Assembly: GCF_000153105.1 (NCBI RefSeq)
Contig: NZ_CH672377.1
Span: 1,520,405 to 1,584,404 of the forward strand
Direction of reading: 5' to 3'
Source: Blastopirellula marina DSM 3645
GTDB taxonomy: Bacteria; Planctomycetota; Planctomycetia; Pirellulales; Pirellulaceae
Length of the DNA stretch: 64,000 nt
Part shown: positions 19,847-27,855 of the stretch, piece by piece
Layout of the letters: every line of letters begins with the position of its first letter
How positions within the stretch are numbered: position 1 is the first letter of the stretch
Notes under the pieces: generated by a model
What the model saw: only the letters and a program-made list of their open reading frames with translations
Told to the model about the DNA's origin: nothing
The model's database searches: none
Position numbers and translations under genes: made by a program

Positions 19847-20866
19847 GTGACGACTCCTCCCTTCTTCTTCGGCGTGGACGTTGGTGGAACCAACATCAAG
19901 ATCGGCCTCGTAGACGACGAAGGCCGCACGTTGGCCTATCACAAAATCGCGACAGAAGAATCGCAGGGTCCCGCGAGCGCCATCCGTCGCGTCGCGGCCG
20001 AATTGCATACGATGCTGGCCGATATTGGGCACACGATTTCTGACGTCGCAACGATCGGATTGGCGATGCCGGGAATGATCGACATCGTCAACGGCCGGAC
20101 GATGGAACCGCACAATTTGCCTCATTGGTTTCACTTTCCGATTCGGCAAGCTTTGGAAGAAGAGACGGGCGCGACGGTCATTCTGGCCAACGACGCCAAC
20201 GCAGCCGCGTTCGGCGAGTATTGGCTCGGTTCGGGACGCGAATTCCGCAGCATGGTCTTGCTGACGCTCGGCACCGGCGTCGGCGGCGGCATCATCGTCA
20301 ACGACACGTTGGTTGAAGGGGATCATAGCTTTGGTTCGGAGTGCGGCCACATTATCATCGACTTCAATGATGACGCACGGCAGATCCCTACCGGCCAGCG
20401 CGGCCATTTGGAAGCCTACGCCAGCGGCACGGCGATCGTAAAGCGAACGCAGGAAGCATTAGAGGCGGGCGAAAAGAGCTCGCTAATGGCGCGAATGAAC
20501 AAAGGCGAAAAACTGACTCCGCTGATGGTCGCCGAAGAGGCGGAACGCGGCGACGAACTCTCGCTGTTTATCGTGATGGAAACGGCTCGCTATCTTGGCG
20601 TCGGCGTCGTGTCGCTGATGCATACGATCGATCCTGGCGCCGTCGTGCTGGGCGGAGCGGTCAATTTTGGCGGCGCCGACTCGCCGCTGGGCACGATGTT
20701 TATCGAACGCGTTCGTGAAGAAGTCAAACGTCGCGCCTTCCCGGTTCCGGCCAAAAAGACGGCGATCCGCTTCACCTCGCTCGGTACCGACGCGGGTTAT
20801 CTCGGCGCGTGTGGTCTGGCGCGACAAGCCTATCTGCGCGATCAACAAGCGCCCGTGACTTCGTAG
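19847..20866 (+). CDS. ROK family sugar kinase (glucokinase-like)
   Basis: 339 residues from GTG 19847. The phosphate-1 loop FFGVDVGGTNIKIGLVD, the catalytic Asp region ILANDANAAAFGEYWLG and TLGTGVGGGIIV are clear. The ROK zinc cluster (CxCGxxGCxE) is absent: the equivalent stretch reads ARQIPTGQRGHLE, and the upstream zinc His region reads SECGH. Phosphorylation of glucose or a related sugar in the cytoplasm is inferred. An upstream TTG at 19760 gives an unconserved leader and is rejected. It follows the preceding gene by 133 bases on the same strand. Confidence 0.88.
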   Translation: MTTPPFFFGVDVGGTNIKIGLVDDEGRTLAYHKIATEESQGPASAIRRVAAELHTMLADIGHTISDVATIGLAMPGMIDIVNGRTMEPHNLPHWFHFPIRQALEEETGATVILANDANAAAFGEYWLGSGREFRSMVLLTLGTGVGGGIIVNDTLVEGDHSFGSECGHIIIDFNDDARQIPTGQRGHLEAYASGTAIVKRTQEALEAGEKSSLMARMNKGEKLTPLMVAEEAERGDELSLFIVMETARYLGVGVVSLMHTIDPGAVVLGGAVNFGGADSPLGTMFIERVREEVKRRAFPVPAKKTAIRFTSLGTDAGYLGACGLARQAYLRDQQAPVTS

Positions 20867-20955
20867 CGGACGCTCGCTTTGGCGGCGATGATTGTGATTG
20901 ACTCGGCGTGCGCCTACACTAAGCGAATCTCTCTCGATTCGTTTCTCTTTTTCGT

Positions 20956-22092
20956 ATGCGCCCCACGATGAGCGATTTCGCCAACTCGAACGAAGACGTC
21001 GACGCCAAAAAACTGGGGCCGCCGGAAACGCCGCAATCCTTTTCGCCAGACGACGCGTTGCCTGAAGTAAAGCCGCCGACATCGAAGTTCTTGATGCAGC
21101 TATTTATCGCGCCGCTGCTGATCGTTCTAGGTGCGGTCTCGTTCGTATTGATCCCGCAATTTCTCGCCGGCTGGCACGGCGATCCTCGCACTTATGTCGA
21201 AGAACTGCAGCGCCCCAGCGACACCGCTTGGCAATCGGCCTGGAACCTGGCCGAGGCGCTGCATGATCGTCGCAACGAAGAGCTGAAAAACGACCCGGCG
21301 TTCGCCGCCCAGTTGTCGCATCTGCTGGACGAACAGCTGACCGACTCAGGCAAACTCGGCGAGAAAGACATTTGGCTGCGCAGTTTCCTCTGCCGCGCGA
21401 TCGGCACGTTAAAGACGCCGGAAGGTTTACCTACGCTTTTACAAGCCGCCAATCAGGACGCTACGCCCGAAGATCAACAAGTTCGCCTGGCAGCCGTCGA
21501 AGCTTTAGCCGAAGCGATCGACAACCTGGGCGCCGCTGGGCTGCGAGACGATCCTCAGATCTGGGAGACGCTACAGGCGGCGTCGACCGCGCGCAGCGAT
21601 TCTGCTCTCCCATTTCCGCAGCGCTATGAAGATCAGCTCCGCAGTCGAGCCTGTTTCGCATTGGGCGTCTTAGGAGGCGATCGCGCTAACGATCGCTTGG
21701 CGGAACTAACCAGCGACTCCTTCTCTGACGTTCGCTACAACGCGGCGACCGGGCTAGCGCGGCAAGGAGATCTGCGAGCGACGCCGATGCTGCTCGAGAT
21801 GCTCGATCCGAACGTCCTGCCCGAGAAAGAGTTGGTCGCGCCCGCCGATATTCTGGACACGATCAGCCCTGACGATCTGCAAATTCGACAGCGCGTTCAA
21901 CAAGCGTCGACAATGAACAACGCAATCCGGGCCATCGTGATTCTGGCGCATGAGAATCCCCAATTGGATCGCGCCCCGGTGATCAAGCAGCTCGAGGCGC
22001 TGCTGAAATCAGAGATCCCGCTGCAACTGCGTGACGTTGCGAGCGAAGCGAAACTGGTGCTGGAGGAGCCTACCGACTCTCTGATGCAGTAG
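20956..22092 (+). CDS. Membrane-anchored HEAT-repeat protein
   Basis: 378 residues. After a 45-residue acidic/proline-rich cytoplasmic tail comes one membrane segment (about 47-68, FLMQLFIAPLLIVLGAVSFV), then a helical-repeat region: RSRACFALGVLGGDRANDRL, SFSDVRYNAATGLARQGDLR and VRLAAVEALAEAIDNLGAAG are typical HEAT/PBS-lyase repeats. No catalytic residues are seen, so a scaffold or adaptor role is likely. ATG 20956, with a second possible ATG four codons on. The following lipoprotein gene converges on it with a 4-base gap. Confidence 0.82.
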   Translation: MRPTMSDFANSNEDVDAKKLGPPETPQSFSPDDALPEVKPPTSKFLMQLFIAPLLIVLGAVSFVLIPQFLAGWHGDPRTYVEELQRPSDTAWQSAWNLAEALHDRRNEELKNDPAFAAQLSHLLDEQLTDSGKLGEKDIWLRSFLCRAIGTLKTPEGLPTLLQAANQDATPEDQQVRLAAVEALAEAIDNLGAAGLRDDPQIWETLQAASTARSDSALPFPQRYEDQLRSRACFALGVLGGDRANDRLAELTSDSFSDVRYNAATGLARQGDLRATPMLLEMLDPNVLPEKELVAPADILDTISPDDLQIRQRVQQASTMNNAIRAIVILAHENPQLDRAPVIKQLEALLKSEIPLQLRDVASEAKLVLEEPTDSLMQ

Positions 22093-22096
22093 CGCA

Positions 22097-22528
22097 CTAC
22101 TCTTCCAAAAATCGGAAGTGGTGGAAACCAACAGCGTCGATCTTGGGCTCCGCGATCGCATCGCCGACTCCCGTCGCAATCGCGCCGCGAACCGACTCCA
22201 GTTCCGGCTCATTCAATTGCGTCCGGGTAAACTCGCGAATCTTGAGAATGATCCCGTTTCGCACGCGTCGCTGTTTCAGGGCGAACTCGGCCTCAAATTG
22301 TTCGAGCTGGTACTTCGGCATGATGACGTAGGCGTGAAAGTCCAGCATGATCGTGCTGTTGGTCTTATCTTGCGGAATCGTAATATCGAACGTTCCCAAG
22401 TCGAACTCGGCCGGATCAGTCGGTTTCGGCAGGTTCTCGACATCACGAAACTGCATCGGCACTTCGCCGCATCCCAGTGCGACCAACAGCCAACAGAGTG
22501 CGGCGATCATGCTTCCGCTTCGATTCAT
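22097..22528 (-). CDS. FliL-like small lipoprotein, copy 1
   Basis: 143 residues from ATG 22528 (an in-frame TTG at 22558 is less likely). Signal peptide with lipobox LVALGC. The mature part starts with a strand-rich stretch (FDLGTFDITIPQDKTNSTIM) and ends with a helical pattern RRVRNGIILKIREFTRTQLN, ELESVRGAIATGVGDAI and FHHFRFLEE. This C-terminal layout (R-x-(R/S)-(D/N)-x-(V/I), 'PEL-x-x-(V/F)R', then a final F) is shared with the next two genes and recalls the FliL C-terminal domain. Resemblance to FliL is my inference. Confidence 0.75.
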   Translation of the reverse strand: MNRSGSMIAALCWLLVALGCGEVPMQFRDVENLPKPTDPAEFDLGTFDITIPQDKTNSTIMLDFHAYVIMPKYQLEQFEAEFALKQRRVRNGIILKIREFTRTQLNEPELESVRGAIATGVGDAIAEPKIDAVGFHHFRFLEE

Positions 22529-22729
22529 CGCTTTGCCCAAACCTCTAAAAAACCGCAATGCCTTACTAATGTAGAACGCCGTTTGCGCCAGGGCTGACGT
22601 CGCAATCGAAACAATCGCTACAACCGCTCAGTTGCGGTAAAAACAATTTCCCATCACGAAATTGCGATCCATATTTCGGTGTCGACTTTCAAAGCTTCTC
22701 TTCTCTCTCATCTCTGGCTAAAGAACGAC

Positions 22730-23209
22730 ATGCTGACCTTATCGCTGCACAAATTGTTATGGCTGATCGGATGTCTGGCCGCTTTGGCGTCAGCATTCGG
22801 CTGCGGATCAAGTAAGCCTGCGCCAACTTCCTTCGAACCATGGATCGAAGAGAAGGTGAGCTGGGAAGAAATCGAGTTAGGCGAGTTTTCGATCACCGTC
22901 TTGGCGGCCGATGATCCGACGCGAATGCCTGACCTGGACGAATATCAAAACAGCGTCGCGATTCACTTCAACACGCATTGCCTGGTCGATCCCAACGACA
23001 AAGCCAAAGTGGTCGAGATTTTAGAATCCAGAAAAGGCCGGCTTTCGGATGAAGTGATTCGGACCTGCCGCAACGCTAACTTGATTGATCTCGCGGACCC
23101 AGAATTGCGGCTCGTCCGAGCTCAACTGCGTGACTTCTCGGATCAGTTAGTTGGGCCAAGTTTGATTAAGAGGTTCGTTTTTACCAATGTTACGCTTGAA
23201 CGCTATTAG
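22730..23209 (+). CDS. FliL-like small lipoprotein, copy 2
   Basis: 159 residues from ATG 22730 (GTG 22679 would add 17 residues ahead of the signal peptide). Lipobox ASAFGC. The mature part has WEEIELGEFSITVLAADDP, then RLSDEVIRTCRNANLIDLAD, PELRLVRAQLRDFSDQLVG and a closing FVFTNVTLERY. It aligns by pattern with the lipoproteins on either side. Its last 23 bases overlap the next gene, which implies translational coupling. Divergent from copy 1, with 201 bases between the starts. Confidence 0.75.
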   Translation: MLTLSLHKLLWLIGCLAALASAFGCGSSKPAPTSFEPWIEEKVSWEEIELGEFSITVLAADDPTRMPDLDEYQNSVAIHFNTHCLVDPNDKAKVVEILESRKGRLSDEVIRTCRNANLIDLADPELRLVRAQLRDFSDQLVGPSLIKRFVFTNVTLERY

Positions 23210-23630
23210 ACATCTCCTATTGTTCAGCTGCGCGTCATTGGCGCTGCTTGCCGGCTGCGCGAAAGAACCGCCGGTAGAAGCGGCTCAGTCGGCCGATCTG
23301 CCTGAGGTCCCTCCGGTGGAGATGGAGATCGGCGATTTCAAGTTTCGGATGTCTGATCCGACCGCCGGCACGACCACCAAGTTTAACTTTACGCTGTATG
23401 GCCTGGTTCCCGGTGACCAGGTAACCGATGCCCAAGCGGCGATGGACGAGCGTGAGCAGCGGCTGCGTGACCGCGTGTTGCGAACGGCCCGTGAAGCGAG
23501 TCCCGTCGAACTGGAAGATCCCGATTTGACCATGTTTCGCAAACGGATGCTGCTGGAGGTCAATCGCGAGCTCGGCGAAATGTACTTCCAAGAGCTATTT
23601 CTCGACCGTTATTGGGTGAAGACGCGCTAG
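23187..23630 (+). CDS. FliL-like small lipoprotein, copy 3
   Basis: 147 residues, ATG inside the end of copy 2. Lipobox ALLAGC. Mature part: PPVEMEIGDFKFRMSDPTAG, QRLRDRVLRTAREASPVELE, DPDLTMFRKRMLLEVNREL and ending LFLDRYWVKTR. The best FliL-like C-terminus of the three: FliL proteins have 'RxxDxxL', 'L..R..L..E(I/V)N..L' and a final 'V.F..F' strand. FliL is a flagellar stator partner; here no flagellar genes are near, so the role is open. Confidence 0.78.
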   Translation: MLRLNAIRHLLLFSCASLALLAGCAKEPPVEAAQSADLPEVPPVEMEIGDFKFRMSDPTAGTTTKFNFTLYGLVPGDQVTDAQAAMDEREQRLRDRVLRTAREASPVELEDPDLTMFRKRMLLEVNRELGEMYFQELFLDRYWVKTR

Positions 23631-23694
23631 TTGGGACCTGCTCTCGGCAGTTTCGTGCTGTCGCTCACTCGCCGTCGACGACGAGTTTGCTAAG

Positions 23695-24744
23695 ATGACA
23701 GGGATGACTGACAGCTCCCCCCCTGAACCGACTCAGCGCGAGACGCTCGACTCGTATGACTCTGTGCCGCCGACGCCGGCAGTTTCGCGCGCTGAAGGTG
23801 CGCCTGCGGCCGCCCCGTCGCGTCCTGTTCGCCAGCGTCGCGTCTTGCTGCCGATCTTGCTGTTTGTCGCAACGTGTCTCTCTACTTTCTTCGTCGGTTG
23901 GACCCGTTGGCAGCCGACGATGTTGCTGGGAGGAATGGTCGACGCCGAATACGATCCGCTCCTCTCCGATCCGCTGGTCGAAGGGATCCGACTTGTCCTG
24001 CGACACGTGAGCGTAAGCGACGGATTGATCTACATGGCCTGTCTGCTGGCGATCTTGTTCGCCCATGAGATGGGACATTTTCTGATGACGGTCCGCTATC
24101 GAATTCACGCTAGCTATCCGTACTTCATTCCGATCCCCATTTCGCCGATCGGCACGATGGGCGCCGTGATCGGCATGGACGGTTTGAAAGCGAATCGCCG
24201 GCAGTTATTTGACATCGGACTGGCCGGTCCGCTGGCGGGCTTGGTGATCGCGATCCCGGTGCTCTACGTCGGCATCCTGCAAATGGATTTAACCAAAACG
24301 GCGCCTTCGCCTTATTCGCTCGATGTTCCGCTGGGACTGGCTTGGGCGATGGCCTGGTTTCAGGTCCCCGGCTACTCGCTTGGCGATCCAGTCGCCCAGG
24401 CGCAGTTGAATCCCTACTTCATGGCAGGCTGGGTCGGGCTGCTGGTCACCGGTTTGAACATGCTGCCGATCAGTCAACTGGATGGAGGCCATGTCGCCTA
24501 CACGCTGTTTGGCAAATGGTCCTACTTTCTGGCCTGGGGCGTCATCATCGCCGCAGTGACCGCGATGGCGTTGGGCGCTGGTTGGACCTGGATCTTGATG
24601 TTGATCCTGGTGTTAGTGATTGGTCCCTCGCATCCGCCGACCGCCGATGACAGCGTCAAAATCGGGGCCGTCCGTTGGATTGTCGGCTTTACGTCGCTGG
24701 TGATCCCGATTCTTTGCTTTCCGCCGCAGGCGATCATCACGTAG
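23695..24744 (+). CDS. Site-2 protease family (M50) membrane metallopeptidase
   Basis: 349 residues with several membrane segments. The zinc motif HEMGH (in ILFAHEMGHFLMTVRYR) and the second active-site motif LNMLPISQLDGGH are both intact, the arrangement of M50 intramembrane proteases of the FtsH/plant EGY type without a PDZ domain. The first 45 residues are Ser/Pro/Ala rich and cytosolic. Starts at ATG 23695 or 23704. Substrate unknown; such proteases often release membrane-bound transcription regulators. Confidence 0.9.
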   Translation: MTGMTDSSPPEPTQRETLDSYDSVPPTPAVSRAEGAPAAAPSRPVRQRRVLLPILLFVATCLSTFFVGWTRWQPTMLLGGMVDAEYDPLLSDPLVEGIRLVLRHVSVSDGLIYMACLLAILFAHEMGHFLMTVRYRIHASYPYFIPIPISPIGTMGAVIGMDGLKANRRQLFDIGLAGPLAGLVIAIPVLYVGILQMDLTKTAPSPYSLDVPLGLAWAMAWFQVPGYSLGDPVAQAQLNPYFMAGWVGLLVTGLNMLPISQLDGGHVAYTLFGKWSYFLAWGVIIAAVTAMALGAGWTWILMLILVLVIGPSHPPTADDSVKIGAVRWIVGFTSLVIPILCFPPQAIIT

Positions 24745-24772
24745 CGCCGAGCGTTCGGACGGTAAGTTGCGC

Positions 24773-25435
24773 ATGAATTATTTCGCACACGGCAGGCTCT
24801 TTCTCGATCGACCTTACTTTCTGGCCGGCACGGCTGTCCCCGACTGGTTGAACGTCGTCGATCGCAAGATGCGCGCCCGATCGAAAGGGGCGCTGCCCCA
24901 CTGCGACGCCGATGACCCTTGTATGGCGGAAGTCGCCCGCGGCGTCGTTCAGCATCATCATGACGACGATTGGTTCCATCGCACCAAAGCGTTTGGCGAA
25001 CTCTCGTGGGGATTCACCGTCTTGATTCGCGATCAGGTGGGCGCCGACGACGGACTTCGTCCCAGTTTTTTGGGGCATATTGTGGTCGAACTGCTCTTGG
25101 ACGCCGAACTCGCACTGCGAAATCCCGGCTTGTTGCCGGCTTACTACGACGCACTTGCGCAAATCGAACCGACGAAAGTGGAGACCGCCGTCAACCAGAT
25201 CGCGACCCGCAGCAGCGACCGCTTGGCCTGGTTCATCGAACGATTCCTGGAAGTCCGTTTCCTGGAAGACTATGCCGAGGATGAAAAGCTGACTCTCCGC
25301 TTGAATCAGGTGCTTCAGCGCGTCAAACTACCGGCACTACCGAGCGGCTTCGCTCCGCTGCTGCCGACAATGCGATCAGCCGTCGCCGAGCATTTTGACG
25401 ATTTACTTTGCCCCGAAGCTGACTCTTCCCATTAG
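24773..25435 (+). CDS. Conserved hypothetical protein, AcpH-like helical architecture
   Basis: 220 residues from ATG 24773 (TTG 24767 rejected). The start MNYFAHGRLFLDRPYFLAGT, followed by VPDWLNVVDRK, VARGVVQHHHDDDWFH and FLGHIVVELLLDAEL, has the order of features of acyl-carrier-protein phosphodiesterase (AcpH/DUF479): N-terminal NxxAH, an HHxxD cluster, and GH...LLD near the middle. Histidines and aspartates are placed as in metal-dependent HD-like enzymes. The similarity is weak and is an inference. It follows the M50 gene by 28 bases. Confidence 0.72.
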   Translation: MNYFAHGRLFLDRPYFLAGTAVPDWLNVVDRKMRARSKGALPHCDADDPCMAEVARGVVQHHHDDDWFHRTKAFGELSWGFTVLIRDQVGADDGLRPSFLGHIVVELLLDAELALRNPGLLPAYYDALAQIEPTKVETAVNQIATRSSDRLAWFIERFLEVRFLEDYAEDEKLTLRLNQVLQRVKLPALPSGFAPLLPTMRSAVAEHFDDLLCPEADSSH

Positions 25436-25473
25436 ATCCGCCCCTTTGCCTTGATAAGTTTTGGAGAACACCC

Positions 25474-26325
25474 ATGAAGTTCGGCATGAACCTGCTGTTA
25501 TGGTCCGGCGATCCCGATGAGAGCCTCTTGCCGGTGATCGAAAACTTGAAAGAAATGGGCTTCGACGGCGTGGAAATTCCGCTCTTCAATCTCGACGTCG
25601 ACAAGTGGGGCAAGTACGGCGAAAAGATCAAAGACCTGGGTCTCGCCTGCACCGCGGTAACTGTCCGCAACGAAGAGGATAACCCGATCAGCGCTGACGC
25701 CAAAGTGCGAGCCGAAGGAGTTCGTCTGAACAAACAAACGCTCGATTGCTGCCAGGCGCTGGGCGCCGAGACGTTGGTGGGCCCTTATCATTCGGCGATT
25801 GGTCTATTCAGCGGCAATGGTCCGACCGCCGACGAGTGGAGTTGGGGCGTCGATTCGATGCGTCAAGTCGCCGAGCATGCCGGCCAGGTGAACGTGATGC
25901 TGGGCGTCGAAGCGCTCAACCGCTTTGAGTGCTATCTGCTCAACACGCATGCCGATTCGGCGCGCTTCGCTCGCGAAGTGAACCACCCTAACTGCCAGGT
26001 GATGTACGACACGTTCCACTCGAACATCGAAGAGAAGTGTATCGCCCAAGCGATTCGCGATTGCAGCGACGTGCTGACCCATGTCCATATCTCAGAAAAT
26101 GATCGCAGCACCCCCGGCACAGGGCACATCCACTGGGATACGAACTTTGACGCTTTGAAAGAAGTCGGCTACGACGGCTGGATGGTGGTCGAAGCGTTTG
26201 GTCTCGCCTTGCCGGAAATCGCCGCAGCGACCAAGATCTGGCGCAAGATGTACTCGACCGAGCTCGATCTGGCTCGTGACAGCCTGGCCTTTATGAAGAG
26301 CGAAGTCGCGAAGCGTTGGAACTAA
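25474..26325 (+). CDS. Sugar phosphate isomerase/epimerase (ketose 3-epimerase type)
   Basis: 283-residue TIM barrel with a strong GGAGAA ribosome site. The metal ligands of the D-tagatose/D-psicose 3-epimerase family are all in place: Glu146 (GVEALNRFE), Asp179 (MYDTFHSN), His205 (HVHISENDR) and Glu240 (WMVVEAF); the substrate-binding His182 and Arg211 are also present. It probably interconverts ketohexoses or related sugars at C3. Followed by scpB after 19 bases, but a functional link is not evident. Confidence 0.9.
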   Translation: MKFGMNLLLWSGDPDESLLPVIENLKEMGFDGVEIPLFNLDVDKWGKYGEKIKDLGLACTAVTVRNEEDNPISADAKVRAEGVRLNKQTLDCCQALGAETLVGPYHSAIGLFSGNGPTADEWSWGVDSMRQVAEHAGQVNVMLGVEALNRFECYLLNTHADSARFAREVNHPNCQVMYDTFHSNIEEKCIAQAIRDCSDVLTHVHISENDRSTPGTGHIHWDTNFDALKEVGYDGWMVVEAFGLALPEIAAATKIWRKMYSTELDLARDSLAFMKSEVAKRWN

Positions 26326-26344
26326 ACGCCGCAAGAGGTCGCCG

Positions 26345-27097
26345 ATGAGCAACCAGTCGCAATCTGATGACGAGCAGTTCAGCGATGACCTGGACGAAGG
26401 GCTATCGCTAGAAAAGCTGAGCGCCGCCTTCGCAGCTGCGATGGGGGGAGACGAACCGTACGCCGACAGCGAGGAAGAAGAAACCTCGCAGCCGGCGGCC
26501 GAGGAAGAGTCGTCGGAAGACGCGGTCGCTCGGGTTTTGGCGACCGAAGATGAACCGGACGACTGCGAACTCTCTCCCCGAACCATCCTCGAGTCGATGC
26601 TATTTGTCGGGAGTCCCGATAACGCTCCTCTATCCGCCGAGCGGGGATCTGCACGGATGCGGGGAGTCGCGGTCGATGAGATCGCCGACCTGGTCGAAGA
26701 GCTTAATCAGGCTTACCGAGATGAAGGCTGTCCTTACGAGATCGTCGCCTCCGGGGGCGGTTTCCGCATGAAGCTACGCGACGAGTTCACTCGCTTGCGC
26801 GAAAAGTTCTATGGCAAAGTTCGCGAAGCGAAACTCTCGCAGCCAGCGGTCGACGTGCTGGCGCTGGTCGCCTACAACCAAAATGTCACCCGCGAAAAAG
26901 TCGACAAGATGCGGGGCAAACCAAGCGGCCCGCTACTGAATCAACTCGTGCGGCGCGAACTGCTGAAGCTGGAAAGAACCGGCAAGGGGAAAGAAAAGCA
27001 GAAGACCTATGCGACGACCGAGCGTTTTCTCGAAATGTTTCAGCTCAGCACGCTCGACGATCTGCCGCAGCCGCAAGGCTTGGATCTAGAAGATTAG
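26345..27097 (+). CDS. scpB: Segregation and condensation protein B
   Basis: ScpB partners ScpA and SMC in chromosome condensation. 250 residues: an acidic, low-complexity N-terminal 75 residues, then two winged-helix domains (RTILESMLFVGSPDNAPLS; PAVDVLALVAYNQNVTREKV and the conserved GPLLNQLVRRELLKLERTG, with a QKTYATTERFLEMFQLSTLDD ending). The acidic tail makes it longer than the usual 190. Its stop codon overlaps the end of the convergent toxin remnant. Confidence 0.94.
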   Translation: MSNQSQSDDEQFSDDLDEGLSLEKLSAAFAAAMGGDEPYADSEEEETSQPAAEEESSEDAVARVLATEDEPDDCELSPRTILESMLFVGSPDNAPLSAERGSARMRGVAVDEIADLVEELNQAYRDEGCPYEIVASGGGFRMKLRDEFTRLREKFYGKVREAKLSQPAVDVLALVAYNQNVTREKVDKMRGKPSGPLLNQLVRRELLKLERTGKGKEKQKTYATTERFLEMFQLSTLDDLPQPQGLDLED

Positions 27098-27393
27098 TCC
27101 AGTGAGAGCGTCGCGTCTTGATCGCGGGCTCCATGCAGAACGCGCAAAATAAACAAGGTGTTTTGCGAGGAATGTTAGTAGATTGCGTAACGCTTCATCA
27201 AGAAACAGCGACACTCGCCGATCTCGCCTATTTTCCGCCTTTCTCCCAGCTCTGAATTTCTCGCCAATCGCTCAAAGCGCTGCTGAAATCCAATCATGAG
27301 CCGATCAGCTGCTGCGAGACTTTCTTCCGCAAGATAGAGCCAAATGTGACTCAAATCGCTGCGAGCAGACGACGTTACGCGAATTTCTAACAT
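27094..27393 (-). pseudogene. RelE/ParE-type toxin interrupted by one in-frame stop
   Basis: The first 72 codons (MLEIRVTSSARSDLSHIWLY to MKRYAIY) match the ParE N-terminus. A TAA at 27175-27177 ends the frame. Reading past it in the same frame gives HSSQNTLFILRVLHGARDQD and a stop at 27094-27096, exactly the missing ParE C-terminus (ILRVLHGARD). The full frame would be 99 residues, normal for ParE. The stop sits where ParE has an aromatic residue (RYLIFY pattern), so a single TAC/TAT to TAA change explains it. It overlaps the antitoxin gene by 7 bases. Confidence 0.88.
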
Positions 27394-27638
27394 CCGCTAT
27401 TGGCGCGTTTTGAATCCAGCAGTTCGCGCCCCATTCGCTTGATATCTTCGACATCAAATGTGTGATGGTCTCCTTGCTCTAGTTCCTGAAAGGCGACAAC
27501 CAATCGCTCAAACTCTACTTGTCGATCACGAAGTAAACCAAGTGCCGCTTCAACGACCTTGTCGGTCGACTCATAGGCGCCGCTGGCGACCTGCGCTTCG
27601 GCGAATTTCTGCTGCGCTGGCGTTAGCTGATAAGACAA
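27387..27638 (-). CDS. ParD/CopG-type antitoxin
   Basis: 83 residues, TTG start at 27638 with GAGGAG spaced 7 bases upstream. The N-terminal half is a ribbon-helix-helix of ParD type (MSYQLTPAQQKFAEAQVASG, AYESTDKVVEAALGLLRDRQ); the C-terminus (GDHHTFDVEDIKRMGRELL) is the toxin-binding tail. It binds and neutralises ParE and represses the operon in intact modules. Here the toxin downstream is broken, so the antitoxin is an orphan or immunity remnant. Confidence 0.85.
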   Translation of the reverse strand: MSYQLTPAQQKFAEAQVASGAYESTDKVVEAALGLLRDRQVEFERLVVAFQELEQGDHHTFDVEDIKRMGRELLDSKRANSGC

Positions 27639-27741
27639 TGATCACTCCTCAGGTCAAAATCCGCTGTTTCCGCAATTCTAACTTCCGCGGCAGTGCGAAC
27701 TAAGCTTTCGCCGTAAATGCTAGCACCGTGTTGAATTGATC

Positions 27742-27769
27742 TTGGCGAATGCGGGGGACTAGGTATACT
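27742..27769 (+). promoter_or_regulatory. Candidate sigma-70-type promoter of the TPR gene
   Basis: TTGGCG (27742-27747) and TATACT (27764-27769) are 16 bases apart, about 85 bases upstream of the ATG at 27856. Good -10 match, partial -35 match. Confidence 0.5.
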
Positions 27770-27855
27770 CCGCGCCGCCTTATTTCTCGCCCGGCGGTTT
27801 TGTGCGCCAGCCGTCGCGGGCGAATTGACCAAGTTGCATTAGAGGACAGTTCGAC

